The notes beneath the pieces are model-generated. The model saw nothing but the letters and a program-made list of their open reading frames with translations, ran no database searches and was not told the origin of the DNA. Positions 38,501 through 50,500 of a stretch of DNA of 64,000 bases are shown here, piece by piece (within the stretch, counting starts at the first letter, position 1; each line of letters opens with the position of its first letter). The DNA comes from Phytoseiulus persimilis (Eukaryota; Arthropoda; Arachnida; Mesostigmata; Phytoseiidae): contig CM075101.1 in assembly GCA_037576195.1 (NCBI GenBank), forward strand, positions 8,184,001 to 8,248,000, read 5' to 3'. The position numbers and the translations under genes are program-made.

Positions 38501-41500
38501 GATTGTTTCGGAGATCTACAATCGAGACTCTGTCCGAGACGGACGGCGAATTTTTCGAGCGAGAAGGTCTCTCGGTACTTCTCTGGGATGTTATCTGTTT
38601 GGGTCTGGATTCTCGAAAGCCGGGATCCCGAATACCCAGAATCCCGACAAAAATACTCGAAATCTCAAACACTCCAAATTCTGACAACTTCTTCACCCTG
38701 AGATAGAGCTTTTAGAGGCAACTTCAGGAGCCAGCGATGGGATTCACGGAGGCGCGATCCGGTGCTCGTATTGAGCATCTTCCAAACTCATTTTCGAATC
38801 ATTTGAGCTCGTTCCGTCGCAGTTGGGTTTCCGCAGCGATTCTGAAATCCAACTCAACACAATAATCCATCGAGTTGGCGATCTTAAGCTGCTCACATGT
38901 CTGAAATGGGCTGTCGACGTGACACCCATATCGTCGATTCCCCCGAAACCTAGCCAGTTGCCTCTCATATTGCCAAAGTCTCCTTCCGGGCGTGTCATTG
39001 AGCATATAGATCTCGTTGACTCTCAGCGAGGCTCGATTCGAGGGGGGGTGAGCAGTCGGGTTATCGAGTTTTCGGGAATCCGAGTGTTCGGGAACCCGGG
39101 TAAGCACAAAGTTGCCATCTTGGCATCAATCCTACACAATGACGGTGCAACGGAGAGAAATATCGGAGTCGAAATTATCTCCATCGAGCCCTTTGCTGCA
39201 CTCTCATCGGTAACTGGCACTCAGCGTCCGGCTTTGAAGTTATTACAGAATATTCCGTTTCGATGGATTCAAGCGGCTAGAAATTTGCTTCAATCGTCTC
39301 CATCGGCAACCGGGCGAGCCGCTCCATTGCTGTGTAATGCGCGTCCGAAGTATTCGCCGCTTTCGTCTGTTCGCTTCTCGTCGACAATCTGACTCCTCTT
39401 ATTTTCCCCGTTCTTCTCTCGATTGAAACCAAGGATCGGAACGTTGACGAATCATTTCTCTCGACTGGGTACGAGGCCTTTGGACAGGCGATGGTGCCAG
39501 GCTCAGCGTACGTGCTTCCCGCACAATTATGGAACCGGCTCATGTTGACAGCCGATTTCCCCGCTGATGTTTGTCGAGGTTGAAAGGAAATTCTATCGTC
39601 AACGATGTTCCACATTTTCGATGCCCAACCCCTTTCAGCTGACGTCAAACACGTGTTCCCTGTTTGACGAAAAACTTTCTCGCCTGCCTGCCTGCCTGCC
39701 CGGTCCCTTGATCCGTCGGCTTTTTTCGTGCACTCAGCAGACGTCACTTGTCGGTGTCGGAAGTGTCAGGGAGCGCTGTGTATCCCTGGCGTTCGATGGA
39801 ACTTTTGTCGGACCGTGATTGACCGCAGGAAACGGGACCCAGTTAGCCCGAAACTGTCAGAGGGATGAAATTAGCGAGAGATACCACGCGACGTCATCGA
39901 AGCGTTGCGACAGAAGAACGTGCGCTCGCCTGCTTGCGTTTCCGTCGGTTTGCGGTGTTCCCTATCCGACTTTCCGGTGAGAAACGATGTCAGACAGAAT
40001 ACAAATTGTTTATGGCTAGTGAAAGCGGCAGATGATATCTCCACGCGATTGGTCTGTAAAGAAAATCGGGGCTACGAGGGCCAATTAGGATTGTTCACGT
40101 TTTGTGACAGGATGTTAGGGTTTGCGCGACCTTAGGAATGGATGCGTTTCTGCTCACTGGCACTAACCCCGCTCGGACTCTAGTTCCGCGACGAAGCACG
40201 GCGTCACTCTGGAACAATGTGCTTACCAGAGCTTCGAAAGCGGAGCTGGCATCGACGGTCGGGGTCAATGCACCCTAACCCCACCGAGCTAGATGATTTA
40301 GGCGGCTAGAATAATTGCGGGTTCGTGGAGCGAATTCGCGTGAGGCGAGAGTGGGATTGCGTGGCAGAAATACGGGCATGGTCGGGTCTGGTACCGGAGA
40401 CCTGAAGAATCTTCCCTGATTTTTGCGAGAGGGAATGGGAACCTGAGTAGAGTTCTCAATTTGTGAGTCGTGGGAATCAGGCCTCAAATCTACGGCTGTT
40501 GGCAGTGTGATTGAGACCCCACGTGCGAAGTTCGGAGATTTCTTCTTTTCCTCTCATTGAACCCTCTCACCACTTCGCCGAATCGCGATGAGTGTTCTTG
40601 TGTTCGAGCTCCGTTTCATGTTGTGTGTTACGGTCTTCTCGAAGAAACGGGAAACGGCTTCGGTGGACTCGTGAGCTACAGGAGGGCACAACTCCGATTT
40701 CATTTAGGCTCGCCCTCATTAGAAGTCATGAGGTTCCCGATTGGTGTTCGCCGGACCGAGGCCCTCTTCGGAGAGAGACGTTCATTTCCTAATGACCGCC
40801 ATCTTGGTTGTCGAGGAGACGGCCGGGGAACCCACGCCACGGACGAAACGAGATTCCGCTCCTTAACCAGGTTTCCCAGTTGAGATCGTAATTTGGGCCT
40901 CTGCTCATGAGAACCTACGCCGATGAGTGTTTGAGCCCGCAAGTGATGCTTTAGCGATGGTGTCGGCTCCCACTCACGGTCGGGTTCGTTCGGGGGTGCA
41001 AGAGGTCAGAACCTCTCCAAAAGATCATCTCTCAAACATCGTCTAATGTGTCATCGTTGAGCAGAATCACTCGGGGCGGTCACTCGCACACAAACTCTCC
41101 ACGTGAGAAAACCGAGCAGGACTTAGAAGGCGCCTGAATCAAATCCCGATCCGTCTGTTGGTGAAACCAAACGCTCCGTTCTGTTCCCTCCTTTCTACAA
41201 GGCGGATCATTTTTGCGTGTGGTTATCTGTTACGCCCGGCTCAACCCGGTTCGGTTGCCCCTGGTTTACACACGCGAAGGTTGATTCTGTTTTGGTATCA
41301 CATGTCTTTATTTCGCGCTGGCGTTTGGCTGCCGAATCATGCGATTGTTTTGTGCAAGTGACGGACTGCCGAATCCTTTCCTCGTGATCCGAAACAAGCC
41401 ACCGATTAATCCCATTGCTCTGGTTCCAATGGCATTTCTATGAATTGTCACACTAGACGATCTGGTTTTGCTTCAGCTTGATCGCGATTGTTTCATTCAG

Positions 41501-44500
41501 TCGGCGGATTGATTCGAACGCCATCCCGATCAGCCTGTGGAGCCTGGATTGCGGTTTCCTTTGATGTTACATTCATGTTATCATGAGTGATTCATGGTCT
41601 ACATCTTTCGTCAAACTGCTGAAAGAGCTCGATATGGAGGAGCTTTTTTGGTAAATTCGGTTTCCAACCTTATGTCTCCCTGAATTCAGCTGGGTGGTTG
41701 CGGCCGGAACGAGCTACAGAGGAAGGTTCCTGACGAGACTCGTTCTCCCCTCACCTTGATTCCTGATCTTTTCTCGATAAAGTGATCGATTAAATAACAA
41801 ATCTTGATCCTCTCACGGAGCTGGAGTTGTTGCGCAGTGATGATCCAAATCCGATGACACTCCATAGGGACTCACTGAAGCGATGTTTGCGATCAATGTC
41901 AGGACGTGGAACTTCATCCAGTTCGTCATGGACTTGGTGAAATTCGGCTGGATTACTGCTGATTCCAGTGGAAGAGAACGAGACGTCGGCGCACTGCAGG
42001 CGTCGCGATGCCGGAATTCGTCGCACGGACGCTTTGACCCGGAAAAGCAAAACCTGGAGAGCTTACGATGATTCACAAGCGACAGTGAAACGAGACGCTC
42101 AACCTGAGAGCATCAACCCGACGACATCTAAAGGGCGACCTCCGCTCCGGAAGCAGATACAAGAGCTGACATGACACCGATTGTAAAGAGCTGGCCAATT
42201 CGCACCGCGTGCTTGGTTTGTTGACGCTAGACTCCCGTTTACTCACAACGCTGCGCGCGCAGGAGGCCCCTGTAGACAACGAGGTAGCAACGGAGATTAA
42301 CCAATAGTTGCCCTATGTCGGGCGGAAAGTCACTCTAGCTGGAGAAGTGCCATCGACACTGGTACCGAAGATTTTAAATTCACATCAACATGAGTCGAAT
42401 GTCTCGACAACACATCGCATGTGCTACTGGGACTTTTTCGGTGGAAGGAATGTCTCGCTCAGGGCGAACGGATTGGCGGAGATTCCGCCTGTGTTTCGGG
42501 GCCTTGCGAATTACGTCCCCAAGCCCACATCGTCACCCCCCCCCCCCCATTCTCCGTAAATCATTGCTAAACATTCTGTGACCAGAGGAATAAATTCGTT
42601 CCTTCATTGCCGACGTCGATCGACACCTGACTTGGGGCGTTCGGGTAAGCATTCTGGAAGTCAGTGCCGATTCATTTTGTGCGGGACGGAGGAGCGGATC
42701 GTTGTGCAGAATATCACCAATCGAGTACTGTTTTAGATTCCCTGCGGCGAGTTCCGTCTGAACCTCTCACGCTCGGAGATTCGATTCCGTGCCAAGTGCA
42801 ATGGAGGTCGAGAATTCCACCTGAGACTATGAGTTATATCGAAAATTGGCACAGTCGATGAGAGATATGAGCGCGGACCCTCAAGTTGCTTTGCCAGCTT
42901 TGGCGGTACATTTGCTGAGAGGTGGAGGCGCCAGCGAGGGTGCCGCCATTATCTGTCGCAGAACAACGTGCCGCTCCATCTTTCGGAAGCTTGACCTGGT
43001 CTTATCCACTCAAACTATTAGGCGGATGTACATGGAGTCCTGGCGACATCCCGGACAGCCTTCAAATATTCAATTCTCCAAGTGGATTGGCTGAATGTGT
43101 GCGCGGTCAACGTTGGGGAATCGACGGCTCAGGAGTCGAACGAATCGTCTCGCGACGGGGAGCAAGAAAATGAACGTCGTTACCAAACTTCGGAACTTTT
43201 GGAGGAGTTGAGAGGTCGGAGAACTCATCTCCAAGACGATAAGTCTCTCCCGTTAGTAACGGTTTCAGTTTTGAGAGTTATCGTACAATCAGATATCAGA
43301 GAAGCTGCCTCAGTGGATTTCCGTATTCGCTCGACCGTAGATAAGAGCTCTATATCTCCTATGGTTTGTATCAATTACACGACACAGGTTGTCCGTCCCG
43401 AATTTTCACATTGGCGAAGAACTTCAGTGATGAACAGACCCTGGGAATCGATGATAATTTATGCCTCTGAACTTCAACCCGACTGCCGCACGAAAATCGA
43501 AGTTCACTCCGGAGCTGGGGAATTTCGAGAGCTGTGAAACCATCTCATTGCCGTTCGAGCCATCATCCTCATTCACGATTGCTGATTATATTATTTGTAT
43601 ATGTTTGCGGATTTTGCCTCTCCCGCTTTTCATGGAAACGCACCACGTTTCGTGCGAGCTACACTGAAGGCGGGAGAAGCTTCTGGACTCGACGGTGGAG
43701 GGTTTCCACCTTTTCAAAGTCGATTTGTAGAAGCTCGTTTGGTTCGTCGCTCCCCTGAATAGAAATCAGATGCCTCCGTGTCTCTCTTTGAGGATAAACC
43801 ACACATCTACACAAAAGTCACAGTTATTCTTCTTGCAAAACGTGAGCTGCTTATATAGCGCATTCAGCTTGTTGTATTGGAATCCAAAAAACTTCAGAAT
43901 ATCACTTTGGCTGTGATCCATATTTCGAGTCTGAAAACGGGACACTGATTATTCTGCGCGGTACCTCGAAATCGCGACAGCGCCGCAGTTTCGTAGTTTC
44001 ACCGAAAGAAGCCGCTATCCTCAAAATCTCAAACTTGAATCTACGAACTGTCATTCGTTCGTTTCCACATCTGTTGTTCCGATTCACTGTATTCGCAGGT
44101 TGAACCGATGGGCTTGTCCAATTGCCTGCAGCAAGTTTTTCTAACCACCGCACCTTCTGACCCCATTGCTGCGTTCGAGGATTTGTTATCAAACCATTCA
44201 AATCGAACCTCAGGTTCGAACTGAATCCAATCTGTTACAGAGAAACTTTACGCTACGGACAACACAGATTTCTCTCGGAACAATAGATAAATCGACAGCC
44301 GTAGGGCTGTCGAAACGAGTACCATCCAGATCAGTCAAGTTCTTCGTGCTCGCGGAGCTCCGTTACACTTCGAACAATCCGGCCCTCGCGTTCTGGGAAG
44401 CCACATTATGCACGGATACAGATCGCCGTATCTTGGCCCTCTCTTCCTCCTACGTTGCATTGACAAACGTTCCGAGGATACTCCGCTGCCTTCTCAAGTA

Positions 44501-47155
44501 GATACTTCCGGAGCGCAAGCAGGGAGTTGTCATCTACATATCAGCAGATATCAATGGGAGATAGTGCTCCGGAAGGAAAGTCTCGATATCTGCGCGATAC
44601 ATAGATCAACGGACGGGATTCCGCGCGGAGCCCGCAGCTTTGATCCGGATGTGGAACTCTGGCGACAAAGCCAGTTTCGGTTTATCCCTCGACGTCTTGC
44701 GGCGCACATGGCTCACGCTCGAAGGGAAACCATGACGAATGTGGAAAGCGTGAGCGCAGTACGCCGCCTTCGTAGATTGGCGACATCCATTGTAACTGGA
44801 GCTACGGTTCTCGTATCTCCAAAAGTGTCAGATTTTCCTCACTCCTGATTCTCTTGAGATCTCAGTGGTTCGAAGACAAGAAGGAAAATGTCCTCTTCTG
44901 TCCAAAATAGCTACGGGCAAGAGCATTTCCTCGCCGGGAAACAGGGCTGCAACCTGTCACTAGTTTGTCTGCGCGTCGGACAAAATGGTTGGCTTTCGGG
45001 GTGGCAAACAGACCCGATCCCGCTGATTGTTCCGATCCGAGAACTTCTACAATGATGAGGTCATTGATTATTGACTCGACCCAGTCAGACTCCATGCCCC
45101 TGATTCTTCTCGACCGGGTTCTTCAACTCTCATTTCCCTAACCTGATCAACAACTGCGAGACTCTTCTGCTTCCGAACACAGGGTGGGGAGCTGAGAAAT
45201 GGTTCAGTGACGAAATAGACAACAGAGAGAGTTCCGCTCGTTGATTGTTTTGCTGTTGAGTGGAATTATTGCGCAATGTTTTGTGCCGTCGACTCCGCAT
45301 AAGCTGATTGGACAACTCATTCATTCAAAGCCAGATGGAGGCCATCTCCTTCCAACCTAAAGGGGCACTTGCCCTCTTGGAATGGAAACCCCGTCGTTCT
45401 TGCACTTACGGGCGTTATCAGATTAGCCCAATGGACAATCTTTCTTCTGTGGTCGCTATCGAATGAAAGGCTATCGACTTGTTAAGAGTGACAAGTGTGA
45501 CGTCATCACAACAGTTGCGGGCATAAAACAATTTTCTGTTGAGCCACTGAAAGTGCCGTAACTTGTGATCACATTGCTCGGTCGTTATGAATGGACGACT
45601 AACGCGATCGCTCAAGGGACGCCTACACGAAGCGCGTGGAAGTAGCGTTGCTTTTCGAGAGTCGGAGAGCCGTTGATGCTCGAAAGACTTGAGCCCGACG
45701 ATGGTTCACTCCAACTGCTCTTAGTGCTGTCGCGGAGGAGTCGGGATAACTCTCCGAGTCTTGATCGTGTTTACTTTGTTCGTTATTGGGAAGCTTGCTT
45801 TCGGGCAATTTTCCTCTTGATCAAAGGTAGAAGACGACATGTGGCTCCGCAGTGCCCTCGAGAATGGATTCCAGAAATTCAGTTATTCGGAATGGATGGC
45901 TTGATGGATTGCCGTCTCTTTGCTGACATAGTTGACATAGCCGTTCTGTCGATGACCCGTTTGTGATGGGATTCGAAATTGACTCATCGATCACCCACAT
46001 GGGACATCAGTTTGTGAATTCCACTGGCCAGACAGCATCGATTTCAAAAACATAGGTTAGTTTGATATCGATACGTTCCTCACGAGGTGCTTTAACATGT
46101 CCCCCCGGCTCGCTGCAAGAATAGTTTCGAGAGCAATGGAGTGAAAATGTGGCTTTGCGGAAGTTTCGTCGGCGAAGCTCGGCGGAGTGCGCAGCTCCGA
46201 CGGATTGAATCGTGAGTCGTGATCCAATTTCTGCTCCTAAAGCAAAATATTCAATATTCAAGTTTAATGAAATGAGTTGCCACTCTGCCGCTGCTAGCAT
46301 AGAAAATCCACTGATAGAGGCCTCGAGTCTGGAAATCGATTTGTTCTCCCGAGATCCCGCAGGCGGCGAGGCGAGGCGAGACATCAGGCACGGGGTACAG
46401 GGCGAAAATTAGAAGATTCTGTTGTCGACGACCAAGGCGGCAGTCGTTGGGATCGCTTGGTTTCGGAACAATGCGCCCCGGATACGCACCTCGCGCATGT
46501 TCGGGAACTGCCCGTACGTACGGAATTCAACGCTCGACGTGGAACAATGAGAATCCTATTGGAGAACGAGGCTGTCATCTCGACTGCCGCTTTGAAGAGA
46601 ACTTAAGAGTCAGCTCTTTTCAAGAGTATCAAGCTTCGCGCCGCGCACTGCGAATATTCTCCCATTTCATGTTTATGAGAAACCAGATCTCTCCTCGCGT
46701 TAGCGTTACGGTTGTCGGACACTGTGTATCTCTTGTGGCTGCAAAGAGGTCCCGTTCTTCACCTAAAGCCGCAACTCGGAAAAGCCTGCCTCCGAAATGA
46801 CAGTGAACAGCTTCAGTAGCCGTTGAGACCTTCAGATGCGCGCGCATCCCAAGTAGACGCCGCGCGGTTATCTAAGGTTCATTCGGCATATCTTTGGAGG
46901 ACGCAAGCCGGAAAACTGTCGATGTAACCGGTGAAGGTCTCACAGGACATCCACGGGCTGGTCTTGCGTCGTTATTTCACCTTGTATGTGACGGCGCCCT
47001 TCTTTTTTATTGCAGTAACAAAAACGCGCACCTTGTATCCCGAATTGTATATGGCTTTATTGTCACACGTCTCTCCAAATGAGATGGAATTCGGGGTCGG
47101 AGACACAATAAACCGCCGGAGCAATAAGTCAGGGGCAACGGATCGTCGCATTCAG
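35559..47155. other. Long gene-poor block
   Basis: About 11.6 kb. I found no exon set, transposon open frame, RNA gene or array. Recognisable details are a short CCTG microsatellite near 39680-39700 and a C13 run at 42536-42548. Open frames here reach at most about 190 codons and have random-looking composition. Confidence 0.4.
42536..42548. repeat. Poly-C tract (13 C)
   Basis: A run of thirteen C. Long homopolymer C/G runs are uncommon and length-unstable; part of the count could be sequencing error. Confidence 0.7.
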
Positions 47156-47560
47156 GTTTCGCCCTCCACTTTGACCACGATGTTCTGCCGGGCAAAGCCA
47201 TCTGTAGGGGGGAGGCACCGGAGGTCTTTGATCACTTCCGTTACGACGTGCAGCCGTTCCCGTCCACCAGCGGGAGCTGCGAAGCTCTACGTTTGGAAAA
47301 CAGCGTCTCCAACTACTGCACATGGAGTTACCGAATCTCCTCTGATTACTGTCCCGAATTCTCTCGGGTCATCGGCTATGCATGAGCTTCCGGCCTCTTA
47401 CCAAAATACTTTGTCTTTCTCTCTGTGGATCTGCCGCCATGCCTGATGGTACTATGTATCTGTCATTGGCGTTGAAAACGACATTGTTGTCACGGTTCAC
47501 GTCACAACAGGTCACAGGATGTTGAGCTCGCTCGCCTAATATTGGGTTCCCGAAAATTGC
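47156..47560 (+). pseudogene. Cysteine-containing coding-like patch, possibly a decayed secreted-protein gene
   Basis: Just after an acceptor-like ATTCAG, one frame stays open for 75 codons with protein-like composition. It reads FALHFDHDVLPGKAICRGEA, then VFDHFRYDVQPF, and ends in a segment with Cys, Trp-x-Tyr, Asp and SRVIGYA before TGA (47383-47385). Two other frames then look coding-like. One has LCLSLC and a terminal GC. The other has WYYVSVIGVENDIVVTVHV. The Trp-x-Tyr...Asp...VI..A pattern followed by a C-x-x-x-C faintly recalls the IL-17 cystine-knot fold, but needs frame switches and is only a suggestion. No signal peptide exon was found. Confidence 0.3.
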
Positions 47561-50500
47561 GTGCTTGACACGCTGTGGCGAACTGTGGCTGTTACCTATC
47601 GCATCCTCTCCTACCTCCCATTCCTGGAGCGCATGGGTGGGTGATAGAGGGGAGCGATGGAAGTACCTTCAACTTCCGGGCGGATCCATTTTGAAAAATC
47701 ACCGAGCGAACCGGTAGTGGGAAGCTTCGATTTTCGTCTTGGAGCTAGGTTTCTGAACGAAAACCACCAAAGCTGATGACTTCTCACAATAACTGCGTTA
47801 GAAAGTGTGCCGAACATGACTCAGAGCTCAGTATTAGGAAGGAAGTTTTTCTGATGGGAAGCCTTGTCCGCTTCCAGGGTGTTAGCCTAGACGTTTCACA
47901 GTTGACACCCAACAAGAATCTAATTCAAATGGGAAGCCTCCAAAACGTTTCCGTGGATGTTGTGGCACGATCGTTTTCTCACGCTCGAAAGAGCGACGCC
48001 AGCGTGGATCGGACGCATCTCGAATCATCGACCCCTCGATCCGCGAGCCTTAGTGCGCTAATTCCTTAGATATGGGTTCGTTCGCAGCTTTGCTGGTCCG
48101 GGAGCGGTTTCTCTTGGACGCACAATCAAAATGCTCCAACTGAGCTGCGGACTTGAACTTGCGGACTTGTATTCATCGAATCGTTCGGAACTCGCTCGGG
48201 CGGAGTGAGATAAACTGAGAGAATCGTCGTATCATTACATCAGAACGTCGTATATCGGACATGATTAGACCCCAGATCCTCACACGGAGCGATTGTACTC
48301 TCGGCGGCTGAGAATCGGCATGATCGTCTTCTCAGCAAACAATTGCGGACTTTCACCTTAGAGGGGATTACGAGAGGAAGAATTGATAATACTTTGTGAG
48401 GCGCTCGCTGTCGAAATAGAGCGCGGAGCACCGACAAACGTGCACATCTCAGAGTGTTGTGAAAACGTTCCGCTATCATATGATTCCTCAGCGGGGTGAA
48501 GTAGAACTCTCTCAGGTTGGATCTCTTACAAGGCTGGCCGAGTGACCCCAGAGAGCTTCATTGGAGCTCGGAGCTCGGTGTGTTGAGTGGTGTGAACGAT
48601 CAGTGCTGCTGCCAAATTAAGGACTTGTCGGTGCGTTCATTCCTTCGAAATGGCTCCACCTTACGGAACTTTGACAAATGCGGATGACGCCGAGAGCTCA
48701 CCGGGCACCTCAGCGACAAATCTACCGAGTACTCCAACCGCGAGTTCTCCACTCGTAAGTAAGCATGCGGATTGCTGCCAAACAGCATGCGTTCAGTCAG
48801 CACAGTAATCTGTTCGTAAGGATTCCACGAGATTCCACGTGGAATTGAGGATACGACACGTGCGATCCGTTGAAGTTGGCGTACTCCAGGTTCGTGGCAG
48901 TCCCTTCCGCGGTCACTGTGAAAACAATACAGTTTTCCCATCAACATCCGGAACGAGGATGGAATTTCTAGATAGTACCCGTATGGACAATAGTCCCGAG
49001 GAGGGGCGGCACAGTTTGATCCATAAGTTCCCAATAGAGGATTCCTGCTTCCGTTTCGAACTGATCTAGATGGTGGTTGCTTGTCAGGTTGGCCTGGATA
49101 GAGAGGGAGCTGAGCTCATCAATGACGGCATTCACTCCACTTCTCCTTTCCCAGGCTGTTGCTTAACTCTGGAGCAGCGCTGTCGAGTAATGTTCGAGGT
49201 TTTCTCATCCACGAGTTGGCTGAGAAGGCGAAGTCTTCCGTTGCACGGAATCAACGGAGGATTGTGGCGCTCAGGTCTCAATGGTCCTGAAAAGAAGCAG
49301 AGTCTAAAAATTCGATTGGAAACACCCATTCAGCCGCTCGAATTCCACATTGTGGGCCAGAACTCTGAGAACAGGGTTAGTTATCCCCGGGGCGGATTAT
49401 CGAAACAGCGCGGCGATGCCTGTTCGGGGTGAAGAGCCACTTTTTATCGGCGGGCTTGTCAACTCTCCGTGTTCCCGCGGAGAGGTTCAGTCTCGACGCT
49501 GCGTGATGAGTTCGGTCAGTGTTCATCACTGAAAGCGCCGCAACTTCCGCGTCTGTGGGCTCACCGGACGAAAATACTCAAAAATGTTCACTGAAGAAGA
49601 TCCGCTCTGTGAATGATGCCTGTTTCGGCGCCGGGCGGTCGCCTGACTGGGTTCCAATTCCGTGATGCCGGTCGAGCGAACCTCGCCGTAGAGAGCGCAT
49701 CTGCATAGACGTCGAGCGATTCACTCTACTCAAATACAAGGTCGGTCGTGGTCATTCTAGAGTTTGAAGGAACGTCTCACGTAGCATTGGATTCGGATGG
49801 ATTTCAGGCGTGTGGCCTCTGTAGTGATCGTTCACTCCTCGGAGGGATCTGGAGAATTCATCCCCTGCTCGTCACTCGAATTCACGGTGGTTCTCCTCAG
49901 CGCGTGCGGAAGCCGTGCGGAAACGCGATAGGTTTGGAGTCCTAACCAGGGGTTCACATGTCAAGTCGATCTTTTGTGTTAGACAGCTGATCGAAGGATT
50001 CTCAGCGGCGAACATTGTTGTTCTTGTCTCTTCACGGCCCAGAGCTCCTTCTCGGAGCGAATATTCCGTATCCACGTCTCTTCCCATCGAATGAATACGT
50101 CTGAGTAACTTGAAACTGAGCCTCGGACGTTTTGTCGAGCCCCCTAACATCCATGAAGTGTCGAAACCCCCAAGGAACAGCGCTGGTAGCCACTCCGTAC
50201 CTCTCCAGGCCTCACCTTCTGCGCCGGCTTGCCGTAGCTGACACGAATGATGAACGAGGTGGAGACAGCGAGTTAGATCTATTAACTTCCGGAAGATATG
50301 TACGTACGGTGGTGGTCCAGTTGGCCGCTAGTAGTTTTGGCGTAATTTGTTATTGCCCGAACGCGACATGGAAGATTGCGGGGAGAGAAACCGACTAGTT
50401 GGCAAGGAGGTGCTCTGCCTCTCAAGTGAGACACGATGTTGATCCAACAACATCACCTTCTTCTAGCCGTGTTGTGGTAGGAGACTCTCGACGCCGGTGC

